Part shown: in pieces, positions 27,905 through 37,012 of the stretch
Layout: each line of letters opens with the position of its first letter
Position numbering within the stretch: the stretch's first letter is position 1
Origin: Agrobacterium fabrum str. C58
GTDB taxonomy: Bacteria; Pseudomonadota; Alphaproteobacteria; Rhizobiales; Rhizobiaceae
Reading direction: 5' to 3'
Assembly (NCBI RefSeq): GCF_000092025.1
Contig: NC_003062.2
Span: forward strand, 680,001-744,000
Length of the DNA stretch: 64,000 bases
Position numbers and translations under genes: made by a program
The notes under the pieces: generated by a model
What the model was told of the DNA's origin: nothing
Seen by the model: the letters and a program-made list of their open reading frames with translations, nothing else
Database searches by the model: none

Positions 27905-29128
27905 TTGCCGGAACGGCATAAGGTTAAAGCGGGATTTTCTCCGACTATCGATTGCGCCGTGTTGATAGCCGCTGCCGAAAAAGGTTTTGCTGCCGATGAA
28001 GGCATAGAACTGGAACTTTTCAGAGAGCAGTCTGCGCGCGCCGTTCTCGCCGCACTTGGCGGGGATGACATTCACATAGGGCATCTGCCCGCACCGGTTC
28101 CGGTCGGCTCCGCTGTCGGCCTCGATGATCTGCCGGCCGATATTGTCGGCGTTTTCACGCTTTCCCTCGGCGGATCGGCAACGGCGGTTTCCCATGGATT
28201 TTACGATGAGCTTTACCGCGAAGGGATGAAGCTGCCCGATCCGGCTGCCTTCGGGCGGGCCATGGCCCGCGTCTGCGCCGCGCGGCGGGCGGCGGGCAAA
28301 AATCCGCCGGTCTTTGCTGTGGAGGATATTGTCTCCACGCCCTTTTATACCTTGCGTTATCTGCTCGGAAGCTGCGGCGTCCTGCTCGGCCGGGACATGG
28401 AAATCATCGAGGCCCTGCCGAAAGCAATGCCCGCACTTCTGGAAAGCGGCAAAGTCGATGCACTCTGTACCGCCGAACCGGCCGGCAGCGCCGTGGTGCT
28501 CGGCGGCGCCGGGCGGATCGTCACCACGGGCGCCCTGATCTGGCATAATGCGCCGGAAAAGATACTGGCCGTGAAAAAAGGCTGGGCGGAGGAAAATGCC
28601 ACTTTGCTGGAAGGATTGCTGCGGGCGCTCTACCGTGCCGGCGAATGGTGTGCGAACGACGCCAATATCGAGGAGCTGGCCGGCATTCTCGCCGCCCCTC
28701 AATACATCGATGAAAACGGTGAATTCCTGCTGCCGGCGCTGACCGGCTATATTTCCACTTCGCAACGGGACATGCAGCGTTTTCAGGAATTCTTCGTGAC
28801 GAGCGCCAAGGCGGCCAATTTTCCATGGCAGAGCCAGGCGCTATGGTTCTTCAGCCAGATGCTGCGCTGGGGCGAAGTTCCCGCTGAGCGACGGCTGGAA
28901 CCAACGATGGCGGAGGCGGCGCGCAATGCCTATCGGCCGGATATTTTCCGCAAGGCCATGAAGCCGCTTTTCGTACCCGTGCCGGGCGCCAATCTGAAGC
29001 TTGAAGGCACGCTGAAGGAACCTGTCCATGTCGGCGCCTCGCGCACCGGCCTCGTCCTTGGCCCCGACTGTTTTTTCGACGGCCGTGTCTTCGACCCGGA
29101 AACGCTCGAGATGGACGACGAAATCTGA
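27905..29128 (+). CDS. Leaderless NrtA/NasS-like substrate-binding protein
   Basis: The start is TTG 27905 (407 aa), because AAAGGAG at 27891-27897 sits exactly 7 nt before it; the GTG at 27848 has no such signal. The sequence resembles the nitrate/bicarbonate binding-protein fold (NrtA/CmpA/NasF): FSPTIDCAVLIAAAEKGFAADEGIEL-type opening, then a hinge region and EPAGSAVV. There is no signal peptide or lipobox at either start and no permease or ATPase gene nearby. A cytosolic sensor like NasS is more likely than a transporter subunit. It directly follows the LuxR gene. The ligand is unknown. Confidence 0.75.
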   Translation: MPERHKVKAGFSPTIDCAVLIAAAEKGFAADEGIELELFREQSARAVLAALGGDDIHIGHLPAPVPVGSAVGLDDLPADIVGVFTLSLGGSATAVSHGFYDELYREGMKLPDPAAFGRAMARVCAARRAAGKNPPVFAVEDIVSTPFYTLRYLLGSCGVLLGRDMEIIEALPKAMPALLESGKVDALCTAEPAGSAVVLGGAGRIVTTGALIWHNAPEKILAVKKGWAEENATLLEGLLRALYRAGEWCANDANIEELAGILAAPQYIDENGEFLLPALTGYISTSQRDMQRFQEFFVTSAKAANFPWQSQALWFFSQMLRWGEVPAERRLEPTMAEAARNAYRPDIFRKAMKPLFVPVPGANLKLEGTLKEPVHVGASRTGLVLGPDCFFDGRVFDPETLEMDDEI

Positions 29129-29244
29129 AACCGCAGCGTTAAATCGTCGCGAATACCTGCCGCCTGCGCTTTGGCATTGGCGAAGCGCTCCGGCTTGGCT
29201 ATGGATGCACGCAATACCCTGGAATGATGTAGCGGAGGATGAAC

Positions 29245-30411
29245 ATGGCAGAGGTCAGCAAGAACCAGGTCGAAAAGGCGCTGGAAACGGTGATCTATCC
29301 CGGCAGCGGCAAGAACATCGTCGCGCTCGGCATGGTCTCGGAAATCTTCATCGCCGACGCGAAGGCCTATTTCTCCATCACCGTTCCGGCCGACAAGGCC
29401 TCTGAAATGGAACCTCTGCGGCTTGCAGCCGAACGGGCGGCCAAAAGCGTGGAAGGCATTGCCGGCGCGGTCGTTGCGCTGACGGCCGATCGCAAACCCG
29501 GCCAGCAGCAGCCCGCCCCCGCAGGTCCCACCCCCGCGCGTCCCGCCGCAGCAACCGGCCGGCCCGCCGCCGCGCCCGGTCGGCCGACACCGCAGCCGGG
29601 CTCGTCCAAGGTGGGCGTGCCGGGCGTCCGCGCCATCATCGCCGTGGCGTCGGGCAAGGGTGGCGTCGGCAAATCAACGACGGCCGTCAATCTGGCGCTT
29701 GGTCTGCAGGCGCTCGGCCTCAAGGTCGGCATGCTCGATGCCGATATTTACGGCCCCTCGCTGCCGCGGCTCTTGAAAATCTCCGGCCGTCCGAAGCAGC
29801 AGGAAGATCGCATCATCCTTCCCATGGAGAATTACGGACTGAAGGTCATGTCCATGGGCTTTCTGGTGGATGAGGAAGCTGCGATGATCTGGCGCGGGCC
29901 GATGGTGCAGTCTGCCCTGATGCAGATGTTGCGCGAGGTGGCCTGGGGTGAACTCGATGTGCTGGTGCTCGACATGCCGCCCGGCACGGGCGATGCCCAG
30001 CTTACCATCGCCCAGCAGGTGCCGCTTGCCGGTGCGGTCATCGTCTCCACGCCGCAGGACCTGGCGCTGCTCGATGCGCGCAAGGGTATCACCATGTTCC
30101 GGAAGGTGGAGGTGCCGCTGCTCGGCGTCATCGAGAATATGAGCTATTTCATCGCACCGGATACTGGTGCGCGCTACGATATTTTCGGCCATGGCGGCGC
30201 CAAGGCGGAAGCGGAGAGGATCGGCGTGCCGTTTCTCGGCGAAGTGCCGCTCACCATCTCCATCCGTGAAATGTCGGATGCCGGAACCCCGGTCGTCGTC
30301 GCCGAGCCGGATGGCCCGCAGGCCGCGATCTACCGCGAGATCGCGGAAAAAGTCTGGGCGCGGATGGGTGCTGACGAGAGAAAAGCCGCGCCGAAGATCG
30401 TTTTCGAATAG
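29245..30411 (+). CDS. mrp: Mrp/ApbC (NBP35-type) Fe-S cluster carrier ATPase
   Basis: Mrp proteins load and deliver Fe-S clusters. ATG 29245 (388 aa) is preferred because GGAGG (29234-29238) lies 6 nt before it. Residues about 5-80 form a MIP18/DUF59 domain. A Pro/Ala-rich linker runs to about 125. The P-loop domain follows, with SGKGGVGKSTT (deviant Walker A), DADIYGPSLP and DMPPGTGD. The usual CxxC cluster-bridging pair near ENMS is absent here (YFIAPDTGARYDIFG), a variant I recall from other alphaproteobacterial homologues. Confidence 0.9.
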   Translation: MAEVSKNQVEKALETVIYPGSGKNIVALGMVSEIFIADAKAYFSITVPADKASEMEPLRLAAERAAKSVEGIAGAVVALTADRKPGQQQPAPAGPTPARPAAATGRPAAAPGRPTPQPGSSKVGVPGVRAIIAVASGKGGVGKSTTAVNLALGLQALGLKVGMLDADIYGPSLPRLLKISGRPKQQEDRIILPMENYGLKVMSMGFLVDEEAAMIWRGPMVQSALMQMLREVAWGELDVLVLDMPPGTGDAQLTIAQQVPLAGAVIVSTPQDLALLDARKGITMFRKVEVPLLGVIENMSYFIAPDTGARYDIFGHGGAKAEAERIGVPFLGEVPLTISIREMSDAGTPVVVAEPDGPQAAIYREIAEKVWARMGADERKAAPKIVFE

Positions 30412-30749
30412 AGCGGTATGCCCCCGGTGCAAATGGATGTGCGTCGGCGGGCTCCGAATAGTCCTTTTAAAACAGAAGATTAATCGCCAGTATCGGGCAT
30501 GTTTTCGGGGTTTGAACTCCAGAGATGCTTCGCCTGCAATGCTGTCGAGAAAAAATATTGCTTGATTGCATCCCGCTTTGGGCGCATACGCCTGCGCCGT
30601 TTGGCTCTTGGTCCGTCGGGCTGGTGGGATAGTCTGTCCTGCGCGTTCCGGAGTACTCTCGAAGTGTCGTCCAGAGGTTTGCCGACCGCAAACAGGATAT
30701 GTTAAGCAGCATTGCGGCTGATGCCTGCGATGTGGAGCGGAGAAACGGA
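30412..30749. other. Intergenic region without a recognised gene
   Basis: About 340 bp between mrp and corA. Open frames here are short and have no recognisable family or good ribosome-binding site. It should contain the corA-kup promoter. I see no riboswitch-like or strong terminator structure. Confidence 0.5.
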
Positions 30750-31727
30750 TTGATAAAAGCCTATCGCGCCAATTGCGAGGCGATCAGCCTGTCGACAGAC
30801 GACGGCTCCGGACCGATTCCCGACGACATCGTCTGGATCGATCTCGTCAATCCCGACAGGGCGGAAGAGCAGCGTGTGGAAAAGCTGCTGGGCGTTGAAC
30901 TGCCGACGCGCGAAGACCTCAAGGATATCGAGCCTTCCAGCCGCCTCTATATGGAAGACGGCAATGTCTTCATGACCGCTTCTCTGGTGTGGAAGGCGGA
31001 TTCGGACGATCCGCGCCTGACCGATATCGCCTTCATTCTGATCGGCAAGCGTCTGGTGACGATCCGTTATGCCGAGCCGAAATCATTCCATCTTTTCATC
31101 GCCGCCATCACCCGCGCGCCGCACGAGATGCGCAGCGGCACGGCGCTGCTGTTGAAACTGCTGGAAACCATCGTCGACCGGACCGCGGAAATTCTCGAAA
31201 ATTCAGTTACGGGCATCGACAATCTCGCCGCCGACATTCTCGGCAGTCAGGCGCGCAGCAAGCGCAAGGCACCCCGTTATCTCGAAGATCGCCTGACCAA
31301 CATCGCCGCCTATCACCGGCTGATCTCGAAGCTTCGCGTCAGCCTCGCATCGCTGGCGCGGCTGCAGACCTTCCTGTCCACCAGCGACCAAGCGCGCGAG
31401 GACAAGGGGGCAAAGGAACAGGGTAAGTCTGTCGGGCGCGATATACAATCGCTGAACGAACATGCCTCCTTCGTTTCCGGCAATCTGACATTTCTGCTCG
31501 ACGCCTCTCTCGGCATCATCAACATCGAGCAGAACGGCATCATCAAGATTTTCTCGATCGCTTCGGTGGTGTTTTTGCCGCCAACGTTGGTGGCTTCGGT
31601 TTATGGAATGAACTTTCAGCTCATGCCGGAGTTGAACTGGACATTTGGTTATCCCCTTGCGCTGGTCGTCATGCTGATGTCCGCCATCATCCCGTTTCTC
31701 TTTTTCCGCTGGAAGGGCTGGCTCTGA
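30750..31727 (+). CDS. corA: CorA-family magnesium/divalent cation transporter
   Basis: CorA pentamers carry Mg2+ (or Co2+, Ni2+) across the inner membrane. I use TTG 30750 (325 aa), with GGAG at 30739-30742 placed 7 nt before; the ATG at 30699 would add 17 residues with a worse signal. A long soluble helical domain fills residues 1-255. Two C-terminal membrane segments are separated by the diagnostic YGMNF motif, and the end is short and basic (FRWKGWL). kup begins 15 bp downstream, so Mg2+ and K+ uptake genes form one unit. Confidence 0.88.
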   Translation: MIKAYRANCEAISLSTDDGSGPIPDDIVWIDLVNPDRAEEQRVEKLLGVELPTREDLKDIEPSSRLYMEDGNVFMTASLVWKADSDDPRLTDIAFILIGKRLVTIRYAEPKSFHLFIAAITRAPHEMRSGTALLLKLLETIVDRTAEILENSVTGIDNLAADILGSQARSKRKAPRYLEDRLTNIAAYHRLISKLRVSLASLARLQTFLSTSDQAREDKGAKEQGKSVGRDIQSLNEHASFVSGNLTFLLDASLGIINIEQNGIIKIFSIASVVFLPPTLVASVYGMNFQLMPELNWTFGYPLALVVMLMSAIIPFLFFRWKGWL

Positions 31728-31735
31728 AGAGCCAG
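31718..31735. promoter_or_regulatory. Perfect palindrome over the corA stop, at the kup ribosome-binding site
   Basis: CTGGCTCT-GA-AGAGCCAG is an 18-nt near-perfect stem across the corA TGA. The AGGA that should serve kup (ATG 31743) begins at the 3' edge of the stem. The hairpin could couple kup translation to ribosomes finishing corA. The structure is visible; the role is inference. Confidence 0.45.
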
Positions 31736-31742
31736 GATCATC

Positions 31743-33662
31743 ATGTCTCAAATCGCAGACAAGGACGTTGCCGAGAAACCGGATGCCGATGACTCGCACA
31801 AGAACAAGGGGCTTTATGCTGCCATCCTTGGTTCCATCGGGGTCGTTTACGGTGATATCGGCACCAGTCCGCTTTATGCCTTTCGCGAAGCCCTGAAGCC
31901 GATCGCCTATGATGGCGTGACGCGGGAGGAGGTCATTGGTCTCACATCGCTGATGATCTGGTCGCTGACGATCATCGTGACCTTCAAATATATCACGCTT
32001 CTGCTGCGTGCCGACAATGACGGCGAAGGCGGCACGCTGTCGCTTCTGGCGCTGCTTATGAAGACGGCGGGCACGCATCGCAGCGTTCTCATCGTGCTCG
32101 GTCTCATCGGCGCCGCCCTGTTCCTGGGTGACGCGATGATCACGCCGGCGCTATCGGTGCTTTCGGCGGTGGAAGGTCTGAAGCTCGTCACGCCTGCCAT
32201 GGACGACTTCATCATTCCGATATCCGTCTGCATCCTCATCGGCCTCTTCGCAATCCAGTCGCATGGCACCGGCACGGTGGCGAAGTTCTTCGGCCCGATC
32301 ACGGCGGTCTGGTTTCTCGTGATGGGCGGGGCCGGCCTTATTCATATAGCCGATGATTTCGGCATTCTTTTTGCCTTCAATCCCTGGCATGCGGTGGAGT
32401 TTCTGGCCAATGAAGGCTTTTACGGCGTCGTCGTGCTCGGTGCGGTCTTCCTGACGATAACAGGTGCTGAAGCACTTTATGCAGACCTTGGCCATTTCGG
32501 CCGCCGCCCCATCCAGTGGGCGTGGTTCTGTCTGGTTTTCCCGGCTTTGACGCTGAATTATCTCGGGCAGGGCGCGCTGGTCCTGAAAGACCCGGCAGCC
32601 ATGTCCAATCCGTTCTACCTGATGTTCCCGCAATGGGCGATCCTGCCGGCCGTCATTCTGGCGACCGCCGCTACCATCATCGCCAGCCAGGCGGTGATAA
32701 CAGGCGCGTTTTCGCTGGTTCGTCAGGCGATCCATCTTGGCTACCTGCCGCGTATGGAAATCCTCTTCACCTCGGAAACCAATACCGGGCAGATCTATCT
32801 GCCGGCCGTCAATACCATCCTTTTGTTCGGCGTCGTGGCACTGGTGCTCACCTTCAAAAGTTCGGATGCGCTGGCCACCGCCTACGGTATCTCGGTTACC
32901 GGCGCGATGGTCGTCACCAGCCTGATGTTCTTCGAATTCGTGCGCAAACGCTGGCAATGGTCGATTTGGCTGGCGCTTGCTGTGCTGACCCCGCTTCTGC
33001 TGCTGGAGCTGATCTTCCTTGGCGCGAACCTGCTCAAGATCCACGATGGTGGTTACGTGCCGGTGCTGCTGGCGATCGCCTTCACCGTCATCATGACCAC
33101 TTGGCAGCGCGGCTCGAGAATCCTTTTCGCCAAGACCCGCCGCGGGGATGTGCCGCTGAAGGCCTTCGTCGCTTCGGTGGAAAAAGAAAGCGCCCATGCG
33201 CCGGTGCGTGTGCCCGGCACCGCGATTTTCCTCACCGGCGATCCGGAGGCAGCACCGGCGGCATTGTTGCACAATCTCAAGCATAACCATGTCCTGCACG
33301 ACAAGAACGTCATCCTGACGATCCGCACCGAGGACCAGCCGCGCGTTCGTCCGGAGGACAGATACACGCTGACGAAACTCAGCGATCGTTTTGCCGTGGT
33401 CGAGCTGCATTTCGGCTTCATGGAAACCCAGAACGTTACACAGGCGCTGGGCTATCTGAGACGCACCGGCTACAAGTTCGACATCATGTCGACCTCGTTT
33501 TACCTCGGCCGCCGCAAGCTGGTGCCGGATCCGAAATCCGGCATGCCGGGCTGGCAGAACCGTCTGTTCATCGCGCTTGCCGAAACCGCTGCCGATCCCT
33601 CCGACTATTTCCGCCTGCCTGCAAACCGTGTGGTGGAACTCGGCTCTCACGTCGTCGTCTGA
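31743..33662 (+). CDS. kup: Low-affinity potassium uptake protein Kup (TrkD)
   Basis: Kup is an H+-coupled K+ importer of the KUP/HAK/KT family. The 639-aa length fits. The family signature [16 protein letters not shown] is at about residues 36-51. Twelve hydrophobic segments fill residues about 25-460, including [18 protein letters not shown]. The cytoplasmic C-terminal domain of about 170 residues has [12 protein letters not shown] and ends [17 protein letters not shown]. It is cotranscribed with corA by spacing. The RIME-like element at 33.7 kb follows. Confidence 0.94.
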   Translation: MSQIADKDVAEKPDADDSHKNKGLYAAILGSIGVVYGDIGTSPLYAFREALKPIAYDGVTREEVIGLTSLMIWSLTIIVTFKYITLLLRADNDGEGGTLSLLALLMKTAGTHRSVLIVLGLIGAALFLGDAMITPALSVLSAVEGLKLVTPAMDDFIIPISVCILIGLFAIQSHGTGTVAKFFGPITAVWFLVMGGAGLIHIADDFGILFAFNPWHAVEFLANEGFYGVVVLGAVFLTITGAEALYADLGHFGRRPIQWAWFCLVFPALTLNYLGQGALVLKDPAAMSNPFYLMFPQWAILPAVILATAATIIASQAVITGAFSLVRQAIHLGYLPRMEILFTSETNTGQIYLPAVNTILLFGVVALVLTFKSSDALATAYGISVTGAMVVTSLMFFEFVRKRWQWSIWLALAVLTPLLLLELIFLGANLLKIHDGGYVPVLLAIAFTVIMTTWQRGSRILFAKTRRGDVPLKAFVASVEKESAHAPVRVPGTAIFLTGDPEAAPAALLHNLKHNHVLHDKNVILTIRTEDQPRVRPEDRYTLTKLSDRFAVVELHFGFMETQNVTQALGYLRRTGYKFDIMSTSFYLGRRKLVPDPKSGMPGWQNRLFIALAETAADPSDYFRLPANRVVELGSHVVV

Positions 33663-33698
33663 TGGAGCCATCCGGCGGCGCGCCGGTTCCTGTTTTCT

Positions 33699-33812
33699 CC
33701 GTCATGCCGGCCTCGAGACGGTATCCGGCCGGCCCAAGTCCTTGGGCTGAAGGGAGTCTTCCCCCGCGCAGACGCGCGTCGGCTCGATTCCGGCTCGAGG
33801 CCGAAATGACGG
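33699..33812. repeat. RIME-like palindromic intergenic element
   Basis: The outer arms CCGTCAT...CCGGCCTCGAG and CTCGAGGCCG...ATGACGG are inverted repeats. The core CGGCCCAAGTCCTTGGGCTGA and the GCGCAGACGCGCGTCG segment match the copies at 15.5 and 54.1 kb in the same orientation. The outer arms differ in sequence from those copies but keep pairing, so base-pairing rather than sequence is conserved. Confidence 0.8.
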
Positions 33813-33926
33813 ATGTGGGAGATGCCCTGTGGGACAATTATAGCCGGCATATGCAAACCCGATGCACCCGCCACGCCAATTAGGATATGTTCACACACTA
33901 ACGTGAAGGCACCTTCCTGCGCGGCG

Positions 33927-33947
33927 TTAACCAAGCATCAAGGTTAA
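33927..33947. promoter_or_regulatory. Inverted repeat TTAACC-N9-GGTTAA upstream of the cell-wall hydrolase
   Basis: The two 6-bp arms are perfect complements with a 9-bp spacer and lie 75-95 bp before the preferred start at 34023. TTAACC is close to a CtrA half-site, but the spacing does not fit the TTAA-N7-TTAA box. It is a possible operator for an unknown regulator. Confidence 0.35.
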
Positions 33948-34022
33948 TAAGAGATTCTTGAACACCTGTAGAAAATTCGGTTGTCGGTGTTCGGAGTGCT
34001 GGTTTTGCGTTCGAAAAGTGTA

Positions 34023-35186
34023 ATGCGTCGTCGGTCCGCCATGTCCCGAGAGGGGTGGGCGTCAAAATGGACCTCGCCCGTCGTCTTCGGCCTTGCCGCC
34101 TGGCTCGTCTTTCCTTCTCTTGCCGCCCGTGCGGATCTGGCCTCGCTTCTGGCGGGGCTGGACAATGGCGGTGAGCAATGGCGCATGGTGCTGACCGCGT
34201 CTCCGGCAGGTTCGGTGCACAATGCCTCGCTCACCTTCAATGACGCGGCAGGCGATGCGGCGCTGCATGGCAGCGGCATGACCCTGCCAAATGGCAGCAA
34301 GGTCGCTTTCGTCACCAACAAGAAGGGTGAGGCAACGACGCCGGATAGCGAGCGTGTCAACCGCGCCGCCAAGAAAGGCCGCATCGTCGCAACCGAAATC
34401 ATGCAACCGCCCAAGGCCTTCACTGCCGGTTCCGTCCTCCAACGCACGAGCATGCTGGATATCGAACCGCTGAAGCGCAAGGACCGCACGGCCTTCGTCA
34501 AGCCGAAACGCGGCAAGGACGTCGAACTCGCCTCCTTCTATTTCCGCCGCGACGAAAAGAAGGCGGATAAGAGCGTCTCGCCGATGCTGGCGGAACTCGT
34601 CACCAACCGTACTCCGGACATTCTCGCCACGGCCTATGCGCCGGCTGCCCCCGATTTCGCCCGAGAATCGCCTTTCGACGCCATTCTCAAAAAGCCGGAG
34701 GCCGGCCGTTTCGTGCCGCAGATCAGTGCGGACGATCATGCCTGGGCGGCGACCCCGCTGCCGGCCGAAGTCTTCTCCGCAGCCGAGCAGCAGTGCCTCG
34801 CCTCCGGCATCTATTTCGAGGCACGCGGTGAATCGGTGAAAGGCCAGGCGGCGGTGGCGCAGGTCATCCTCAACCGCGTGCGCAACCCCGCCTATCCGAA
34901 AACCATCTGCGGTGTGGTCTATCAGAACAAGGATTGGCGCAACCGCTGCCAGTTTTCCTTCGCCTGCGACAATATCAAGGACCGGGTGAATTCCGAACGT
35001 CACTGGAAAATGGCGCGCGAAGTGGCCATGGCCACCACCGCCGGCAAGATCTGGCTGACGGAAGTCGGCTCTGCGACTCATTATCATGCCGTTTATGTTC
35101 GCCCCGCCTGGGGAAAATCCATGAAGAAGGTCGGCAGGATCGGCCTGCACGTCTTTTATCGTACCTATGGTGGCGGCTGGAGCTGA
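34023..35186 (+). CDS. Secreted SleB-type cell-wall hydrolase
   Basis: The C-terminal 130 residues match the Hydrolase_2/SleB family of peptidoglycan lytic enzymes. YFEARGES carries the likely catalytic Glu, followed by QAAVAQVILNRVRN, CQFSFACD and THYHAVYV. ATG 34023 (387 aa) gives a clean N terminus: an Arg-rich start, a hydrophobic stretch and an SLAARADLAS cleavage region, so export to the periplasm is expected. The 250 residues between have no recognised domain. The longer frame to TTG 33981 is possible. It stands alone, 270 bp before the atp operon. Confidence 0.82.
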   Translation: MRRRSAMSREGWASKWTSPVVFGLAAWLVFPSLAARADLASLLAGLDNGGEQWRMVLTASPAGSVHNASLTFNDAAGDAALHGSGMTLPNGSKVAFVTNKKGEATTPDSERVNRAAKKGRIVATEIMQPPKAFTAGSVLQRTSMLDIEPLKRKDRTAFVKPKRGKDVELASFYFRRDEKKADKSVSPMLAELVTNRTPDILATAYAPAAPDFARESPFDAILKKPEAGRFVPQISADDHAWAATPLPAEVFSAAEQQCLASGIYFEARGESVKGQAAVAQVILNRVRNPAYPKTICGVVYQNKDWRNRCQFSFACDNIKDRVNSERHWKMAREVAMATTAGKIWLTEVGSATHYHAVYVRPAWGKSMKKVGRIGLHVFYRTYGGGWS

Positions 35187-35323
35187 TACCACCGCCAATT
35201 TGTCGCATTTTGCGTGTCAAAAATGCCGATTCCCTGGCGAAACATCGCCGCCAAACCGTGATTTGGCATTAAGTTATTGTTATAAAAAAATAAATTTGTA
35301 TCGAAACAAGCTGCGCCAGTGCC

Positions 35324-35352
35324 TTGACTAGCGAAGCCCCTAAAACTATGTT
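35324..35352 (+). promoter_or_regulatory. Likely sigma-70 promoter of the F0 operon
   Basis: TTGACT (35324-35329) and TATGTT (35347-35352) are separated by 17 bp, about 105 bp before the atpI start. This fits the housekeeping consensus. It is the best promoter match in the 270-bp gap. It was read by eye. Confidence 0.55.
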
Positions 35353-35456
35353 GCGCGCGACTTCAGAGCGGGCTGGAACAGGCTTAATCCGTCACCGTTT
35401 ACAACTCCAAAGGGTTCTGGCATGGCTGGAACGGAGAAAATGGGTGGGATTTTAAG

Positions 35457-35822
35457 ATGACTGGCAACCGTGACGATAGTCTGGACGAGCGTCGCAAGCG
35501 CCTTGCTGATGAGTTGGCAAAGGTGAAGGCGGAGGATGAGGCGGACGTGAGGGCGGAGACCAACGCTGCGGAAAACCGGAAAGGTTTTGCGATGGCGGTC
35601 AAGCTCTCATCGGAGTTCATTTCGGCCATCGTGGTCGGCGCTATGCTGGGTTATCTTCTGGACTATTTTGTCGGCACGACGCCGTGGGGGATGATCGTTC
35701 TTCTTCTTCTCGGTTTCTGCGCAGGCGTATTGAATGTGTTGCGCTCGACGGGCGCGGTGGCCAAGCCGCCGCTGCTGGAGAAGGCGGACAGACAGGACGA
35801 GGGTGGAAAAGGCGGCGCTTAA
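35457..35822 (+). CDS. atpI: F0F1 ATP synthase assembly protein I
   Basis: This 121-aa small membrane protein heads the F0 operon and is thought to help assemble the c-ring. A charged, helical N-terminal half (Asp/Glu/Arg/Lys-rich, residues 1-45) is followed by two membrane segments at about 50-70 and 78-96, with the GYLLDYFVGTTPWG turn between. It matches the AtpI/Mg2+-gate family in position and pattern. The start is ATG 35457. atpB starts 60 bp downstream. Confidence 0.87.
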   Translation: MTGNRDDSLDERRKRLADELAKVKAEDEADVRAETNAAENRKGFAMAVKLSSEFISAIVVGAMLGYLLDYFVGTTPWGMIVLLLLGFCAGVLNVLRSTGAVAKPPLLEKADRQDEGGKGGA

Positions 35823-35882
35823 GCTGTTTTTTCTTGCAGTTGAGATGCCGCGATGCGCGGCGACAGGTAAAGAGGGCAGCCG

Positions 35883-36632
35883 GTGGCAAACGATCCGACC
35901 CATCAGTTCTTGGTGCAGCCGATCATTCCGATCGAAATTGGCGGCGTCGATTTTTCCTTCACCAATGCGTCGCTGTTCATGGTTGCGACCGTGGCTGCTG
36001 CGTCCGGTTTTCTTTATTTCGCAACGTCGAACCGCGGTCTGATCCCGACCCGCATGCAGTCCGTTGCTGAAATGTCCTATGAGTTCATCGCCTCCATGCT
36101 GCGCGAAGGCGCCGGCAAGAAGGGTATGGTGTTCTTCCCATTCGTTTTCTCGCTGTTCATGTTCGTGCTGACGGCAAACCTTCTCGGCATGTTCCCGTAT
36201 TTCTTCACGGTGACCAGCCAGATCATCGTCACATTCGCGCTTGCCTGCCTCGTCATCGGCACGGTCATCGTTTACGGTTTTTACAAGCATGGCCTGCATT
36301 TCTTCGGCATCTTCGCCCCGTCAGGCGTTCCGAAGGCGCTTTTGCCGCTTGTCGCGTCGATTGAAATGATCTCGTTCCTGTCGCGCCCCATCAGCCTTTC
36401 GGTTCGTCTTTTCGCGAACATGCTGGCTGGCCACATCACGCTCAAGGTTTTCGCAGGCTTCGTCGCCTCCATGGGTGCGCTCGGCGCACTCGGCGTCGGC
36501 GGCGCTGTCCTGCCTCTCATCATGACGGTCGCAATGACCGCTCTCGAATTTCTCGTTGCCTTCCTGCAGGCTTATGTGTTCGCGGTACTGACTTGCATGT
36601 ACCTGAACGATGCCGTGCATGGTGGTCACTGA
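35883..36632 (+). CDS. atpB: ATP synthase F0 subunit a
   Basis: Subunit a forms the proton half-channels in the inner membrane. The 249-aa protein has five to six hydrophobic segments. The essential Arg is in [14 protein letters not shown] (about residue 177), facing the c-ring Glu. [17 protein letters not shown] near the C terminus is also family-typical. The order atpI-atpB-atpE-atpF'-atpF with no F1 genes is the alphaproteobacterial arrangement. Confidence 0.95.
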   Translation: MANDPTHQFLVQPIIPIEIGGVDFSFTNASLFMVATVAAASGFLYFATSNRGLIPTRMQSVAEMSYEFIASMLREGAGKKGMVFFPFVFSLFMFVLTANLLGMFPYFFTVTSQIIVTFALACLVIGTVIVYGFYKHGLHFFGIFAPSGVPKALLPLVASIEMISFLSRPISLSVRLFANMLAGHITLKVFAGFVASMGALGALGVGGAVLPLIMTVAMTALEFLVAFLQAYVFAVLTCMYLNDAVHGGH

Positions 36633-36705
36633 GAAGTAAAGTCGCTGGCCCCGGCAACGGGCGCCAAAAGATAGCCGCAACAACCTATATCTCAAGGAGT
36701 CTCAC

Positions 36706-36933
36706 ATGGAAGCGGAAGCAGCAAAGTACATCGGCGCAGGTCTCGCATGCCTCGGCATGGCTGGTACGTCCCTCGCACTCGGCCGTATCTTCGGTGATTA
36801 CCTCTCCGGCGCACTGCGCAACCCCTCTGCTGCCGACAGCCAGTTCGGCCGTCTGGTATTCGGCTTCGCCGTTACGGAAGCTCTGGGCATCTTCTCGCTG
36901 CTCGTTGCTCTCCTTCTCCTGTTCGCTGTCTGA
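36706..36933 (+). CDS. atpE: ATP synthase F0 subunit c
   Basis: The 75-residue proteolipid forms the rotating c-ring. It is a hairpin of two membrane helices: the first (about 8-28) is Gly/Ala-rich, a polar loop GRIFGDYLSGALRNPSA-like segment contacts the central stalk, and the second carries the proton-binding Glu58 in FAVTEALGIF. A clear ribosome-binding site (AAGGAG) precedes ATG 36706. High c-ring stoichiometry is usually matched by translation strength, which fits this signal. Confidence 0.96.
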   Translation: MEAEAAKYIGAGLACLGMAGTSLALGRIFGDYLSGALRNPSAADSQFGRLVFGFAVTEALGIFSLLVALLLLFAV

Positions 36934-37012
36934 TAACGGCATCAGGTCTGGATCACGGCCCGCAAATGGCGTGCCGTGATCCTTCGCATTTGCAGTCCCC
37001 CTGGAGGTGAGC

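Larger units (their letters stand above)
33663..34022. other. Intergenic region between kup and the cell-wall hydrolase gene
   Basis: This 360-bp gap holds the RIME-like palindrome at 33699-33812 and, closer to the downstream gene, the inverted repeat TTAACC-N9-GGTTAA (33927-33947). No protein gene is supported in it. Confidence 0.6.

Noticed and set aside
32151..33671. 506-aa open frame opposite kup
   Set aside because: Kup has full family signatures on the plus strand; the reverse product has none.
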